Source: Bacteroidota bacterium (GTDB lineage: Bacteria; Bacteroidota; Bacteroidia; NS11-12g; UBA955). From it: a DNA stretch of 32,961 nucleotides. The stretch spans positions 1-32,961 of the forward strand of contig JAIXYV010000043.1 of the NCBI GenBank assembly GCA_027490055.1, written 5' to 3'. Position numbers and translations under genes: made by a program. Below are positions 17,007 to 24,891 of the stretch, piece by piece (within the stretch, counting starts at the first letter, position 1; each line of letters opens with the position of its first letter). The notes below the pieces were generated by a model, which was given only the letters and a program-made list of their open reading frames with translations, was not told the origin of the DNA and ran no database searches.

Positions 17007-17014
17007 CAAAGATA
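17007..17014 (-). promoter_or_regulatory. -7 box of the T9SS cargo gene
   Basis: TATCTTTG on the minus strand matches TAnnTTTG exactly. Five bases separate it from the ATG at 17001, predicting a leaderless or nearly leaderless mRNA. It also shows that this gene is not simply read from the efflux operon upstream. Confidence 0.55.
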
Positions 17015-17084
17015 ACGCTAAAACAACTTGAAAAATTATAACATTATCCCCGAAAATTATTTCAATGTCTTGGAATTCCTACCG

Positions 17085-18368
17085 CTATTTAGCAGTAGCC
17101 TCGTAGAGCTTTTCTTTGTCGACAACATTGACAGCGCCACCATCCGTAATCTTGAAACTTATAGCCTCGTATGGCGCAGAAATAACTTCCTCGTCTTTCT
17201 TTATACCTTCTAAAATTTTGATGTATCTGGTATCCTGAATGCCTGTTTTTACGACCTTCTTAACCGCTTTACCATTCACCACCACAAATACCACTTCTTC
17301 TTTTTCACCAGAATTGTCAGATTTTTCTTTTAGCGTAATTGATGCTACTGGCACGGTTAATACATTACTCTCTGTTTTAGTATAAATATGCACTGTAGAA
17401 CTCATGCCCGGTCTGAACGGCATTTTACCGCCATTCTCTGCCATAATCGCTTCGTATGATGATTTTAAAATCAGAACCTTTACTTCGTATTTAGTAACTT
17501 GTTCTGTAGAAACCATTGTTGAACTATTTTTAGAACTATTAGCCACTTGCGTCACTATGCCTCTAAATTTTTTGCCATCATATGCATCCACTTCAATACC
17601 TGCAGAATCGCCTACATTGATACGAACGATATCATTTTCGTTCACTTCAACTCGAACTTCCATTCGGCTTAAATCAGAAATACGCATCATCTCTGTACCT
17701 GCCATCTGAGCAGTACCAACAACACGCTCGCCTCTCTTAGAAACCAATCCTGTTATTACACCATCTGTTGGTGCAATTACACTTGTTCTATTATAGGTTT
17801 TACCAGCCTGATTAACACTTGCCTCTACTGATTGGGTATTATACTGAGAAGCCAAGGCTTGTTTCTCTGCTGCCTGTAATTCGGCTCTTGCCATTTCATA
17901 CTGAGCTTCAGCCGTATTATACTCTTGTTGAGATATTACCTTTTCCTTGAACAGTTTCTCCTGCATCTCAAAGTTTTTTCTCTGTAATTCGACATTCGAT
18001 TTTGTTCTAAGCAACTGGGCCTGAATATTAGCAGAAGTAGCTTTAGCATTATTCAACCCGGCTTTAGCCTGCTCTAACTGTGTCTGGTAAATATCTGGAT
18101 TGATACGCACCAATAACTGACCTTTCTTAACCGTATCACCTTCCTGCACATATAAATCAATGATCTCTCCAGAGACATCCGGACTGATTTTAACTTCCGA
18201 TTCAGGATAAATAGTACCACTGGCAGTCACCTCTTCAACAATGTTGCGAAGACTTGCTTTCTCGGTCGCTACCATGATGCCCTTTTTGTCTTTCTTGCCG
18301 AAGACAGCCAGTAAAATAAAGATAAGAGCGATTACTCCTACAGATATAAATATTTTTTTCTTAGTCAT
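17085..18368 (-). CDS. Periplasmic adaptor (membrane fusion protein) of a tripartite efflux system, HlyD/MacA type
   Basis: A 427-residue adaptor that bridges an inner-membrane pump and a TolC-type channel. An N-terminal membrane anchor (about 1-23) is followed by the first half of the lipoyl domain (about 50-90, SGEIIDLYVQEGDTVKKGQ), a long alpha-helical hairpin (about 92-190, rich in Ala/Gln/Glu), the second lipoyl half (TSVIAPTDGVITGL) and beta-barrel and membrane-proximal domains. The sequence is closest to MacA-like adaptors that work with ABC pumps, but an RND partner cannot be excluded. It starts 5 nt after the TolC-family gene stop, in one operon. No pump gene follows: the next gene has its own promoter and is a T9SS cargo protein. 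Confidence 0.9.
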   Translation of the reverse strand: MTKKKIFISVGVIALIFILLAVFGKKDKKGIMVATEKASLRNIVEEVTASGTIYPESEVKISPDVSGEIIDLYVQEGDTVKKGQLLVRINPDIYQTQLEQAKAGLNNAKATSANIQAQLLRTKSNVELQRKNFEMQEKLFKEKVISQQEYNTAEAQYEMARAELQAAEKQALASQYNTQSVEASVNQAGKTYNRTSVIAPTDGVITGLVSKRGERVVGTAQMAGTEMMRISDLSRMEVRVEVNENDIVRINVGDSAGIEVDAYDGKKFRGIVTQVANSSKNSSTMVSTEQVTKYEVKVLILKSSYEAIMAENGGKMPFRPGMSSTVHIYTKTESNVLTVPVASITLKEKSDNSGEKEEVVFVVVNGKAVKKVVKTGIQDTRYIKILEGIKKDEEVISAPYEAISFKITDGGAVNVVDKEKLYEATAK

Positions 18369-18373
18369 TGTAA

Positions 18374-19789
18374 TTATAGTGTTATTGGATTGCCTTTGTA
18401 AAATTCTAAAATCAGACCTCTGAAGATAAGTTCATATCTGGCCTGTGTCTCGGTGGTTTGAGATTGTAAAAAATTGTTTTTTGATTGGATAAAGTCAAAT
18501 GAGGTTGATGCTCCGGCGTCATAGCGTTTCTGAACATAATCCAGACTTAATTTCTGTGCTTCCACATTGTTTCTTGCAGCATCATATCTAGCTCTGGCAG
18601 CGTTATAATTGGTAACTGCAATATTAATATCTGACAGCAAAGTATTCTTAACTTTGGTCAGATTCATTTCGCTAATCTGCATATTGATTTTACTCTTCTG
18701 GTATTGGTTCTGAACCTGAAAACCACCGAATAAATTCCAGTTTAAACTTAAACCCATACTCTGACCAAGATTATCTTTCATTTGCTTGCCGAAATCTATC
18801 GTTTTGGTAGTGTACGCAAATGTTGGTTGAATAACCGCTTCATTATTGGTTTGAGTCACGCCAATCACCTGAGTACCTGTTTGCGTCACTGAAGTAATGG
18901 CTTTTGAATTCTGAGAATACACTGTACTGATATTGCCGTACATCGAGATGCTTGGTGCCATATTGCCCCGGCTAATTTTAGATTGAATACCTGCAGACTC
19001 TGCCTGGTACTCTGCCGCTTTCACCTGAGGCATATTACCCAGGGCAATGGTATAAATCTGCATAGCATTAAGGGTATTGATCATTAGTTCACCTGGTATC
19101 TTTGGTATTTCGATGTTCAATTCATTCTCAAAAGGCATCTGCATCAGTGTCTTTAAATTCAGTATCGCAGAAACTTTGGTATTCTGAGCGGTAATCAGAT
19201 TGAGTTGCTCGTTAGCCAATTGTGCTTTTAAACTTAGTAAAGCACTTAGGTCGGTTGTACCAGCATCAACCATTTTCTGTGCTCTTTCTATTCTGTTAGA
19301 AGTGGTGGTAATTTGAAACTCTGCGTTTTTTATATTCTCATCTGCCTGTATGGTTTGTAAAAATGCACTTGAAATACTCAGAGCTATCTGATTCTTGATG
19401 GTTTGAATGTTTTCATTATTGGCTTTCAACAAGGCATCCTGATTTCTGATAGCATTTTCAAACTGAAGACCGTTGTACAATACAAAATTGGCATTTAAGC
19501 TGACGTTGTTGGTGCGTATGGTTTGATTGACGAAGGTATTCGTAAAACGGTCGATGGTTCTACCAAACTGGTAGTTCTGACCAGCACCTGCTGACAAAGT
19601 AGGTAACATTTGCGTCCTCGACTGACGGGCATCTATTTTAGAAGTCTCATAGTTTAAAATAGTCTGTCTGACATCGAGATTGTTCATCCAGGCATACTCT
19701 ACACACTCTTTCAAGGTGAAGTTGCTGGTCTGGGCACCTGAAGTAAGGCTGACTATTAGAGTTAAGGAAAGTAAAACACGCTTGATCAT
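18374..19789 (-). CDS. TolC family outer membrane efflux channel
   Basis: A 471-residue protein with signal peptide MIKRVLLSLTLIVSLTSGAQ. The mature part shows the internally duplicated TolC pattern: two long helical regions rich in Ala/Gln/Asn (about 120-215 and 340-450), each preceded by beta-strand segments that would form the outer-membrane barrel (for example SLNANFVLYNGLQFENA and SLNWNLFGGFQVQNQY, the equivalent strands of the two halves). The KECVEYAWMNN start and the C-terminal YDAGASTSFDFIQSKNNF are typical of the family. It is first in the operon, with a promoter about 20 nt upstream, and the adaptor gene follows at once. The substrate is unknown. Confidence 0.92.
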   Translation of the reverse strand: MIKRVLLSLTLIVSLTSGAQTSNFTLKECVEYAWMNNLDVRQTILNYETSKIDARQSRTQMLPTLSAGAGQNYQFGRTIDRFTNTFVNQTIRTNNVSLNANFVLYNGLQFENAIRNQDALLKANNENIQTIKNQIALSISSAFLQTIQADENIKNAEFQITTTSNRIERAQKMVDAGTTDLSALLSLKAQLANEQLNLITAQNTKVSAILNLKTLMQMPFENELNIEIPKIPGELMINTLNAMQIYTIALGNMPQVKAAEYQAESAGIQSKISRGNMAPSISMYGNISTVYSQNSKAITSVTQTGTQVIGVTQTNNEAVIQPTFAYTTKTIDFGKQMKDNLGQSMGLSLNWNLFGGFQVQNQYQKSKINMQISEMNLTKVKNTLLSDINIAVTNYNAARARYDAARNNVEAQKLSLDYVQKRYDAGASTSFDFIQSKNNFLQSQTTETQARYELIFRGLILEFYKGNPITL

Positions 19790-19810
19790 AGGTTTAACCT
19801 GATTTTGGGT

Positions 19811-19839
19811 CGAAATTAAGGAAACTTTGTTTCAGACAA
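19811..19839 (-). promoter_or_regulatory. Promoter of the TolC-adaptor operon
   Basis: On the minus strand TTG (19839-19837), an 18-nt spacer, and TAATTTCG (19818-19811). The -7 box has C in place of the third T of the consensus. The ATG at 19789 follows after 21 bases. Confidence 0.45.
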
Positions 19840-19872
19840 CCATGTCTTCGACAAAATCAGTCGTTCGCCGAT

Positions 19873-19894
19873 AAAAAAACTAGGAAACCAGTTT
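19873..19894 (-). terminator. Intrinsic terminator overlapping the stop codon of the CrtI-like gene
   Basis: On the minus strand AAACTGG, loop TTT, CC(T)AGTTT with a single bulged base, running directly into seven Ts. The TAG stop codon lies inside the 3' arm of the stem. It separates this gene from the efflux operon downstream. Confidence 0.5.
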
Positions 19895-21340
19895 GCTGAC
19901 AATCTCGGCACTTCGTAAACAAAGTGGAATACCACCGCCGGGATGAACGCTGCCACCACAGAAATACAAGTGATTGATACTGCCTTTATAATTAGGATGT
20001 CTGAAGAATGCCGCTAATCTTGAATTACTACTGCTACCATACAAAGCACCTCTGTAAGAAGACGTTCTCTTCTCTATTGACAATGGATCCAGGATATCTT
20101 CTGTTTCAATCAGTTTCTCGATATCAGTTCCAAGCAATCTGCTAAGTTTAGCCAATATAGATGCCTTAGCCTGAGCAATAAGCTTCTCCCAGTCCTGCCC
20201 CTTATTTGGTGGCACATTCACCATCACAAACCAGTTTTCGCAGCCTTCAGGTGCGTCGTCTTTTTTGAGTTTCGAAGTAATGTTGATGTATACTGTCGGA
20301 TCATCGCTGACCTGATTGTTATCAAAGATGGCACTGAATTCCTTTTTGTAATCTTTAGCGAAGAATATGTTGTGCAAGCCCAGTTGTTTAAATTCGTGTT
20401 TAATTCCCCAATAGAAAATTAATGCACTGCTGCTCGATTCCACTTTTTTAACTGTCTCCGGCATTACCACACCTTTTAATAAATGGCCGTAAGTATGGTA
20501 AATATCCATATTGCTTACCACAACATCCGCAAAGTAAGTCCCGGCATTGGTTCTGATACCCGTAGCTTTGCTGTCCTGAATGATAATGGATTCTACTACA
20601 GATTTGAAATGAAAGGTGATGCCCTGCCTGACAGCCAGTTCATACAAACTTCTGGTTACGTCAATCATACCACCATTCGGGAAATAGGTCCCTACACCAT
20701 ACTCTAAGTGAGGAATAATATTAAGAGTAGCGGGAGCTTTGTATGGATTGCTGCCATTGTAAGTGGCATAACGATTAAACAGTTGAACAGTCTTAGGATT
20801 GCTGAACCACTTGGTATTGACGCTATTCATGGTGCTGAACATATTCAGTCGCCATAAATTGAGAATTCCTTTCAGACCTGTTTTGGACAAGTATGTTGAC
20901 GATTTATGAAGCGAATTTTCAAGAAAAACAGGGGAGGTTAGTTCATATAAATATTTACTCTTATCCAGAAAACGTTTTACTTTTCCGGCATTCTCACCAT
21001 GCGATTCGGCAAGGGCTTCAGACAACTTTCCAGATTCAGTCGGAGCCATAAAACTCGTGCCATCTTCATAAAAATAATGACAGGCTACTTTTAAAGTCTC
21101 ATAGCTAAAACTATCTCTTGGATTTTCTCCAAAAAGTCTGAAAAGATCGTCAACCAGCTCGGGCATGGTAAAGAGAGAAGGACCGGTATCAAAGCGGTAT
21201 CCCTTTGATTGAATCTCACGCATCTTGCCTCCGGGACTGTCGTTTGATTCAAAAACATGCACTTCGTACCCCTTAGCTCTTAACCTTAAAGCACTTGCAA
21301 TTCCTGCAACTCCAGAACCTATGATAATCGCTTTCGCCAT
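19880..21340 (-). CDS. Phytoene desaturase-like FAD-dependent oxidoreductase (CrtI family)
   Basis: 486 residues from the ATG at 21340, which puts the FAD-binding dinucleotide fold at the extreme N-terminus (AKAIIIGSGVAGIASALRL, then VHVFESNDSPGGKM). The frame stays open 21 codons further to 21403, but those residues precede the normal family start. The C-terminal FCGGSVHPGGGIPLCLRSAE is the bacterial phytoene dehydrogenase signature. Such enzymes desaturate phytoene or related C30/C40 carotenes; other members are carotene isomerases, saturases or ketolases, so the precise reaction is open. No phytoene synthase (crtB) or other carotenoid gene is nearby. A near-consensus -7 box (TTAATTTG) ends 12 nt before the ATG. 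A terminator overlaps the stop. Confidence 0.85.
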   Translation of the reverse strand: MAKAIIIGSGVAGIASALRLRAKGYEVHVFESNDSPGGKMREIQSKGYRFDTGPSLFTMPELVDDLFRLFGENPRDSFSYETLKVACHYFYEDGTSFMAPTESGKLSEALAESHGENAGKVKRFLDKSKYLYELTSPVFLENSLHKSSTYLSKTGLKGILNLWRLNMFSTMNSVNTKWFSNPKTVQLFNRYATYNGSNPYKAPATLNIIPHLEYGVGTYFPNGGMIDVTRSLYELAVRQGITFHFKSVVESIIIQDSKATGIRTNAGTYFADVVVSNMDIYHTYGHLLKGVVMPETVKKVESSSSALIFYWGIKHEFKQLGLHNIFFAKDYKKEFSAIFDNNQVSDDPTVYINITSKLKKDDAPEGCENWFVMVNVPPNKGQDWEKLIAQAKASILAKLSRLLGTDIEKLIETEDILDPLSIEKRTSSYRGALYGSSSNSRLAAFFRHPNYKGSINHLYFCGGSVHPGGGIPLCLRSAEIVSKLVS

Positions 21341-21405
21341 GTATGTTTGGAACAAATTAAAGCGCAATTTGTTCATTTTTGATATAAAATTTGTTTCACT
21401 CATCT

Positions 21406-21413
21406 TATATTTG
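21406..21413 (+). promoter_or_regulatory. -7 box of the PrsW-like gene
   Basis: TATATTTG, an exact TAnnTTTG match, 16 nt before the ATG at 21430. A TTTG at 21378-21381 is 24 nt away, a little far for a -33 element. It is divergent from the CrtI-like gene. Confidence 0.55.
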
Positions 21414-21429
21414 ACAAAAATTAGAACAT

Positions 21430-22776
21430 ATGAATCTCATTTTAATTTCCTTATGTATCTATATTGCTTGGATTTGGGTCGACTATTTCAGGCTGATAGA
21501 CATCTTCCAGAGGGATGATATAAAATACCTGCTTCCTTTGTTTATAGGTGGTGCTCTCTCTACTCAACTGGTCATCGGTTTAGGCTATCTGCTACCCGAT
21601 AATGCCATCTTTGAACTCGATGGCACTTTTATACACGACTTCCTGATCAGTTTTCTTAAAATCGGTTTGGTAGAAGAAATCGCTAAGATTCTTCCCTTCT
21701 TTTTATTCTTCCTTATTTTTAAAGATAAAGCAAAAGAGCCAATCGATATTCTGGCATTCAGTTGTGTTAGTGCCCTCGGATTTTCTGCGGCTGAGAACTA
21801 TTTATACTATAACCAATACGGACCAGAAATCATCATTAGCAGAGCCATACTCTCTACTGTTGCTCATATGTTTAACACCGCGCTCGTGGCATATGGCTTC
21901 ATAAGATTCAGGTATTACCATAAAAAAAATGGGCTTCTGCTTATACTGATGTACTTGCTTTTTGCGGCATTTTCCCACGGTTTCTATGATTTCTGGTTAA
22001 TCTACGAACCTGCAGGCGCAAGAGGCTTTGTCATTACCATCGCCTATTTCCTCATTACTGTTTCAATCTTTGCTGTCATTCTCAACAATGCCATTAATAA
22101 TTCAGAATACTTTACCTATAGCAAAGTCATAGACTCCGGGAAAGTAAGTTCGCGGTTACTGATGTCATTTGGTTTTCTGTTCCTGATACAATTTCTGATG
22201 GTATGGCATCAGAATGAATTTATTGTTGCCTTTCTGAATTTATTTGTCACCCTTTTCTACATCGGCACTATTGTCTCTGTAACGGTTGTCAGACTTAGCA
22301 GATTCAAACTAATACGCAATCGCTGGCACCCTATTCGCTTTGAGTTGCCATTTACCTACGATACTTCAGAAGCATTACCCGGCGATAACCGAAGCAGTTT
22401 TAGAATCAGGGGCGAAGCTTATAATGAAACATTTATCAACGAGTACTACAATGATTACTGCGTTTTAAGTCCCGTAAGCAGTCGCAATACCTACCTCGAA
22501 GAGTCAAGAATTGCTTACATAGAAGAAAAACTATTCCTTAAAAACGACGATACTTTCTATCTGGCAAATGTCTATGCCGATCTTGAAAATGGTGTTGCTT
22601 TCAAACTACTTCTCAAACCCAAAATTTCTGGAAGCAGCTTTGTTGATGGCAAATTTCCAATAGTCGCCCTGCTGCGATTTGATGAAGATTTTGACATGAA
22701 TGACACCAGCAAAGCGTTATCAGACTTCGAATTTCTCGAATGGGCTTATATCAAACCCAGACAACATTTCAGGTAA
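21430..22776 (+). CDS. PrsW-family intramembrane protease with C-terminal soluble extension
   Basis: 448 residues. The first ~285 are polytopic membrane protein carrying the four conserved PrsW-type motifs: EEIAK (E82, E83, K86), the SAAEN motif (E122, N123), H146 in AHMFNTALVAYG, and HGFYD (H183, D187). PrsW cleaves anti-sigma factors within or near the membrane in Bacillus; related CAAX-protease-like families act on other membrane proteins. After the last hydrophobic segments (ending about residue 290) comes a soluble domain of about 155 residues that is not part of the core PrsW family and that I do not recognise (LENGVAFKLLLKPK, PIVALLRFDEDFDMND). No anti-sigma/sigma pair is adjacent. It has its own promoter and is 45 bp from the VWA gene. 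Confidence 0.82.
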   Translation: MNLILISLCIYIAWIWVDYFRLIDIFQRDDIKYLLPLFIGGALSTQLVIGLGYLLPDNAIFELDGTFIHDFLISFLKIGLVEEIAKILPFFLFFLIFKDKAKEPIDILAFSCVSALGFSAAENYLYYNQYGPEIIISRAILSTVAHMFNTALVAYGFIRFRYYHKKNGLLLILMYLLFAAFSHGFYDFWLIYEPAGARGFVITIAYFLITVSIFAVILNNAINNSEYFTYSKVIDSGKVSSRLLMSFGFLFLIQFLMVWHQNEFIVAFLNLFVTLFYIGTIVSVTVVRLSRFKLIRNRWHPIRFELPFTYDTSEALPGDNRSSFRIRGEAYNETFINEYYNDYCVLSPVSSRNTYLEESRIAYIEEKLFLKNDDTFYLANVYADLENGVAFKLLLKPKISGSSFVDGKFPIVALLRFDEDFDMNDTSKALSDFEFLEWAYIKPRQHFR

Positions 22777-22785
22777 TCAGCATCG

Positions 22786-22816
22786 TTGTTTATACCCCTT
22801 AAATAGTATAAATTTG
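22786..22816 (+). promoter_or_regulatory. Promoter of the VWA-radical SAM operon
   Basis: TTG at 22786-22788, a 20-nt spacer, and TAAATTTG at 22809-22816. Five bases lie between the -7 box and the ATG at 22822, so the mRNA should be leaderless or nearly so. Confidence 0.65.
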
Positions 22817-22821
22817 CACTA

Positions 22822-24891
22822 ATGCAGTTAGTCCTCTCCTCTTCCTGGTGGTTTATCCTTCTTTGCCTTGGCTTAGGCATAGGGTATTCTTACTTGCTGT
22901 ATAAACCTCAATTCAAAGATTTTAGTTACAAACTTATGGCTGTCCTCAGGGCGATATCTGTAAGTTTACTGGCATTTTTTCTTTTAGGTCCGGTTTTAGT
23001 GCGCATGAGCTCAGAAACAGAAAAACCCAAAATTATCATGGTACTGGATAATTCTGAATCAGTTCTGTCAAACAACAAAGCGAACTATTATAAAGATGCT
23101 TTTCTGAAATCCTGGTATGCCATGCCTGCTGAGCTTGGCGATGACTATGATGTAGAATTCATCAATATGGGTGGTGAAATTAAAATCAGTGATTCGGCCG
23201 ATTTTAAAGCTAAAAAAACCAATATTGGTGCAGCCTTCGATTACATCAATAACACCTATGCCAAACAAAACATTGGCGCTGTAGTCATGGCCACTGATGG
23301 CATTTACAACAGAGGAACAAACCCTTCCTACAAAACCATCAATAACCACAGTCCGGTTTACACCCTTGGTATGGGAGATACCGCCCTTAAAAAAGATGTT
23401 ATTCTAAAATCTGCCAATACGAACGCTATTGCATACCTAAACAATTCCTTCCCGGTAGAACTTAATTTATCCGCTTATGAATGCAGTGGACAGTCAACTA
23501 CATTGACTATCTCTGAGAATGGAAAAACGCTGCATAGTCAGGTGCTTACAATTGACAAAAAAGATTACTTTAAATCCATTACCATCAATCTGGATGCGGC
23601 TCAGCCTGGGACCAAACATCTGACAGTTATCCTGAGCACTATCAAGGGTGAACATAGCATCATCAACAACAAAAAAGATGTCTTTATTGAAATCATAGAT
23701 GGCCGGGAAAAGATCCTGTTGACATACGGTGGACCCCACCCTGACATCGGAGCAATAAAAGAAGCCATCAGTGTCAATAAAAATTATGAAGTAATCAGTA
23801 TTCAGGCTAACGAACTGAATCTTTCTGATATCAGCAAATACAGTGTCGCAATTTTATACCAGATTCCTTCCAGAACATACAACTCTGCTAATCTGATTAA
23901 AACACTCAGAAGTAATAATATTCCGATTTGGATCATCGCCGGCAATCAAACAAGTATAGAACAGTTAAGTACTGTGTCTGCTATGGCTAAAATCGATAAA
24001 CACCAGGGTAGATTTAATGAAGCTCAGGCTTCTTTTAATGCTACTTTCAATGCCTTTACGGTTGATGAGAATACCCGCCAGACCCTGAATGCTCTGCCGC
24101 CTTTAAATGTGCCTTATGGTCAGTACGCCGGCACAGAGATGATTGAACCTATGGCGTATCAGAAAATAGGCAGCGTTGTCACAAGCCTTCCTCTGTGGGG
24201 CTTCACCAACCAAAACAACGAAAAAACAGCCTACCTTTTTGGAGAAGGTTTCTGGAAATGGCGCATGCTTGATTTCGTAGAAAATGAATCCCATTTTGCC
24301 ACTAACGAACTAGTCGGAAAAACCATTCAATACCTCACCGTTAAAGAAGATAAACGAAAGTTCAGAGTCTATCCAGTTAAAAATGTCTATGAAGAAGATG
24401 AATCTGTAAGGTTCATTGCCGAATTGTACAATGCCAGTTACGAACTCATTAATACCAACGAAGTTAAACTAAGCTTAATCAATGAAGCCAAACAGGTATA
24501 CAATTATACCTTTAGCAAAAACGACAGAAGCTACTCGCTTGAACTGGGTCTGCTGCCTCCGGGAGCCTATAATTTTACCGCTAAAGCAGAAGGTATAAAC
24601 GAAACTGTTAGCGGCCGTCTGATTGTTACTGCCTTGCAAACTGAATTGGTGAATACCAGGGCCGATTTCGGACTGCTTAGAGATATTAGCAACAAACACA
24701 AAGGTGAATTTATGCCAGCTTCTGATATTGCTAAACTGGCCAATAAAATAAAAGCCAATACTGCTGTTACAGCTGTAACCTATAACGAGAAAAAACCAGA
24801 CGAACTTATTAGTCTGAAATGGGTGTTCTTCTTATTGCTGTTACTCATATCCGCAGAGTGGTTCATCCGAAAATACGAAGGTGCATATTGA
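22822..24891 (+). CDS. Membrane-anchored VWA-domain protein, function unknown
   Basis: 689 residues. Two hydrophobic segments at the N-terminus (about 8-27 and 38-61) are followed by a von Willebrand A-type domain whose metal-ion site is intact at DNSES (76-80), with a second MIDAS aspartate in VVMATDGIYN. A long, mainly extended region follows, including a stretch (YGGPHPDIGAIKEAI) that recalls glutamine-amidotransferase-like folds of related bacterial proteins, and a C-terminal membrane helix (WVFFLLLLLISAEWF). The arrangement is like large BatA/YfaS-neighbour membrane proteins of Bacteroidota, whose role is not defined. The domain most likely faces the periplasm. The TGA stop overlaps the ATG of the radical SAM gene, implying coupled synthesis. 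Confidence 0.8.
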   Translation: MQLVLSSSWWFILLCLGLGIGYSYLLYKPQFKDFSYKLMAVLRAISVSLLAFFLLGPVLVRMSSETEKPKIIMVLDNSESVLSNNKANYYKDAFLKSWYAMPAELGDDYDVEFINMGGEIKISDSADFKAKKTNIGAAFDYINNTYAKQNIGAVVMATDGIYNRGTNPSYKTINNHSPVYTLGMGDTALKKDVILKSANTNAIAYLNNSFPVELNLSAYECSGQSTTLTISENGKTLHSQVLTIDKKDYFKSITINLDAAQPGTKHLTVILSTIKGEHSIINNKKDVFIEIIDGREKILLTYGGPHPDIGAIKEAISVNKNYEVISIQANELNLSDISKYSVAILYQIPSRTYNSANLIKTLRSNNIPIWIIAGNQTSIEQLSTVSAMAKIDKHQGRFNEAQASFNATFNAFTVDENTRQTLNALPPLNVPYGQYAGTEMIEPMAYQKIGSVVTSLPLWGFTNQNNEKTAYLFGEGFWKWRMLDFVENESHFATNELVGKTIQYLTVKEDKRKFRVYPVKNVYEEDESVRFIAELYNASYELINTNEVKLSLINEAKQVYNYTFSKNDRSYSLELGLLPPGAYNFTAKAEGINETVSGRLIVTALQTELVNTRADFGLLRDISNKHKGEFMPASDIAKLANKIKANTAVTAVTYNEKKPDELISLKWVFFLLLLLISAEWFIRKYEGAY

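Noticed and set aside
21341-21403. 21-codon N-terminal extension of the CrtI-like protein
   Set aside because: The FAD-binding fold normally begins within a few residues of the start; the -7-like box lies inside this extension.
24819-24890. Upstream extension of the radical SAM gene
   Set aside because: It lies entirely inside the VWA gene in another frame; family start and TGATG overlap support 24891.
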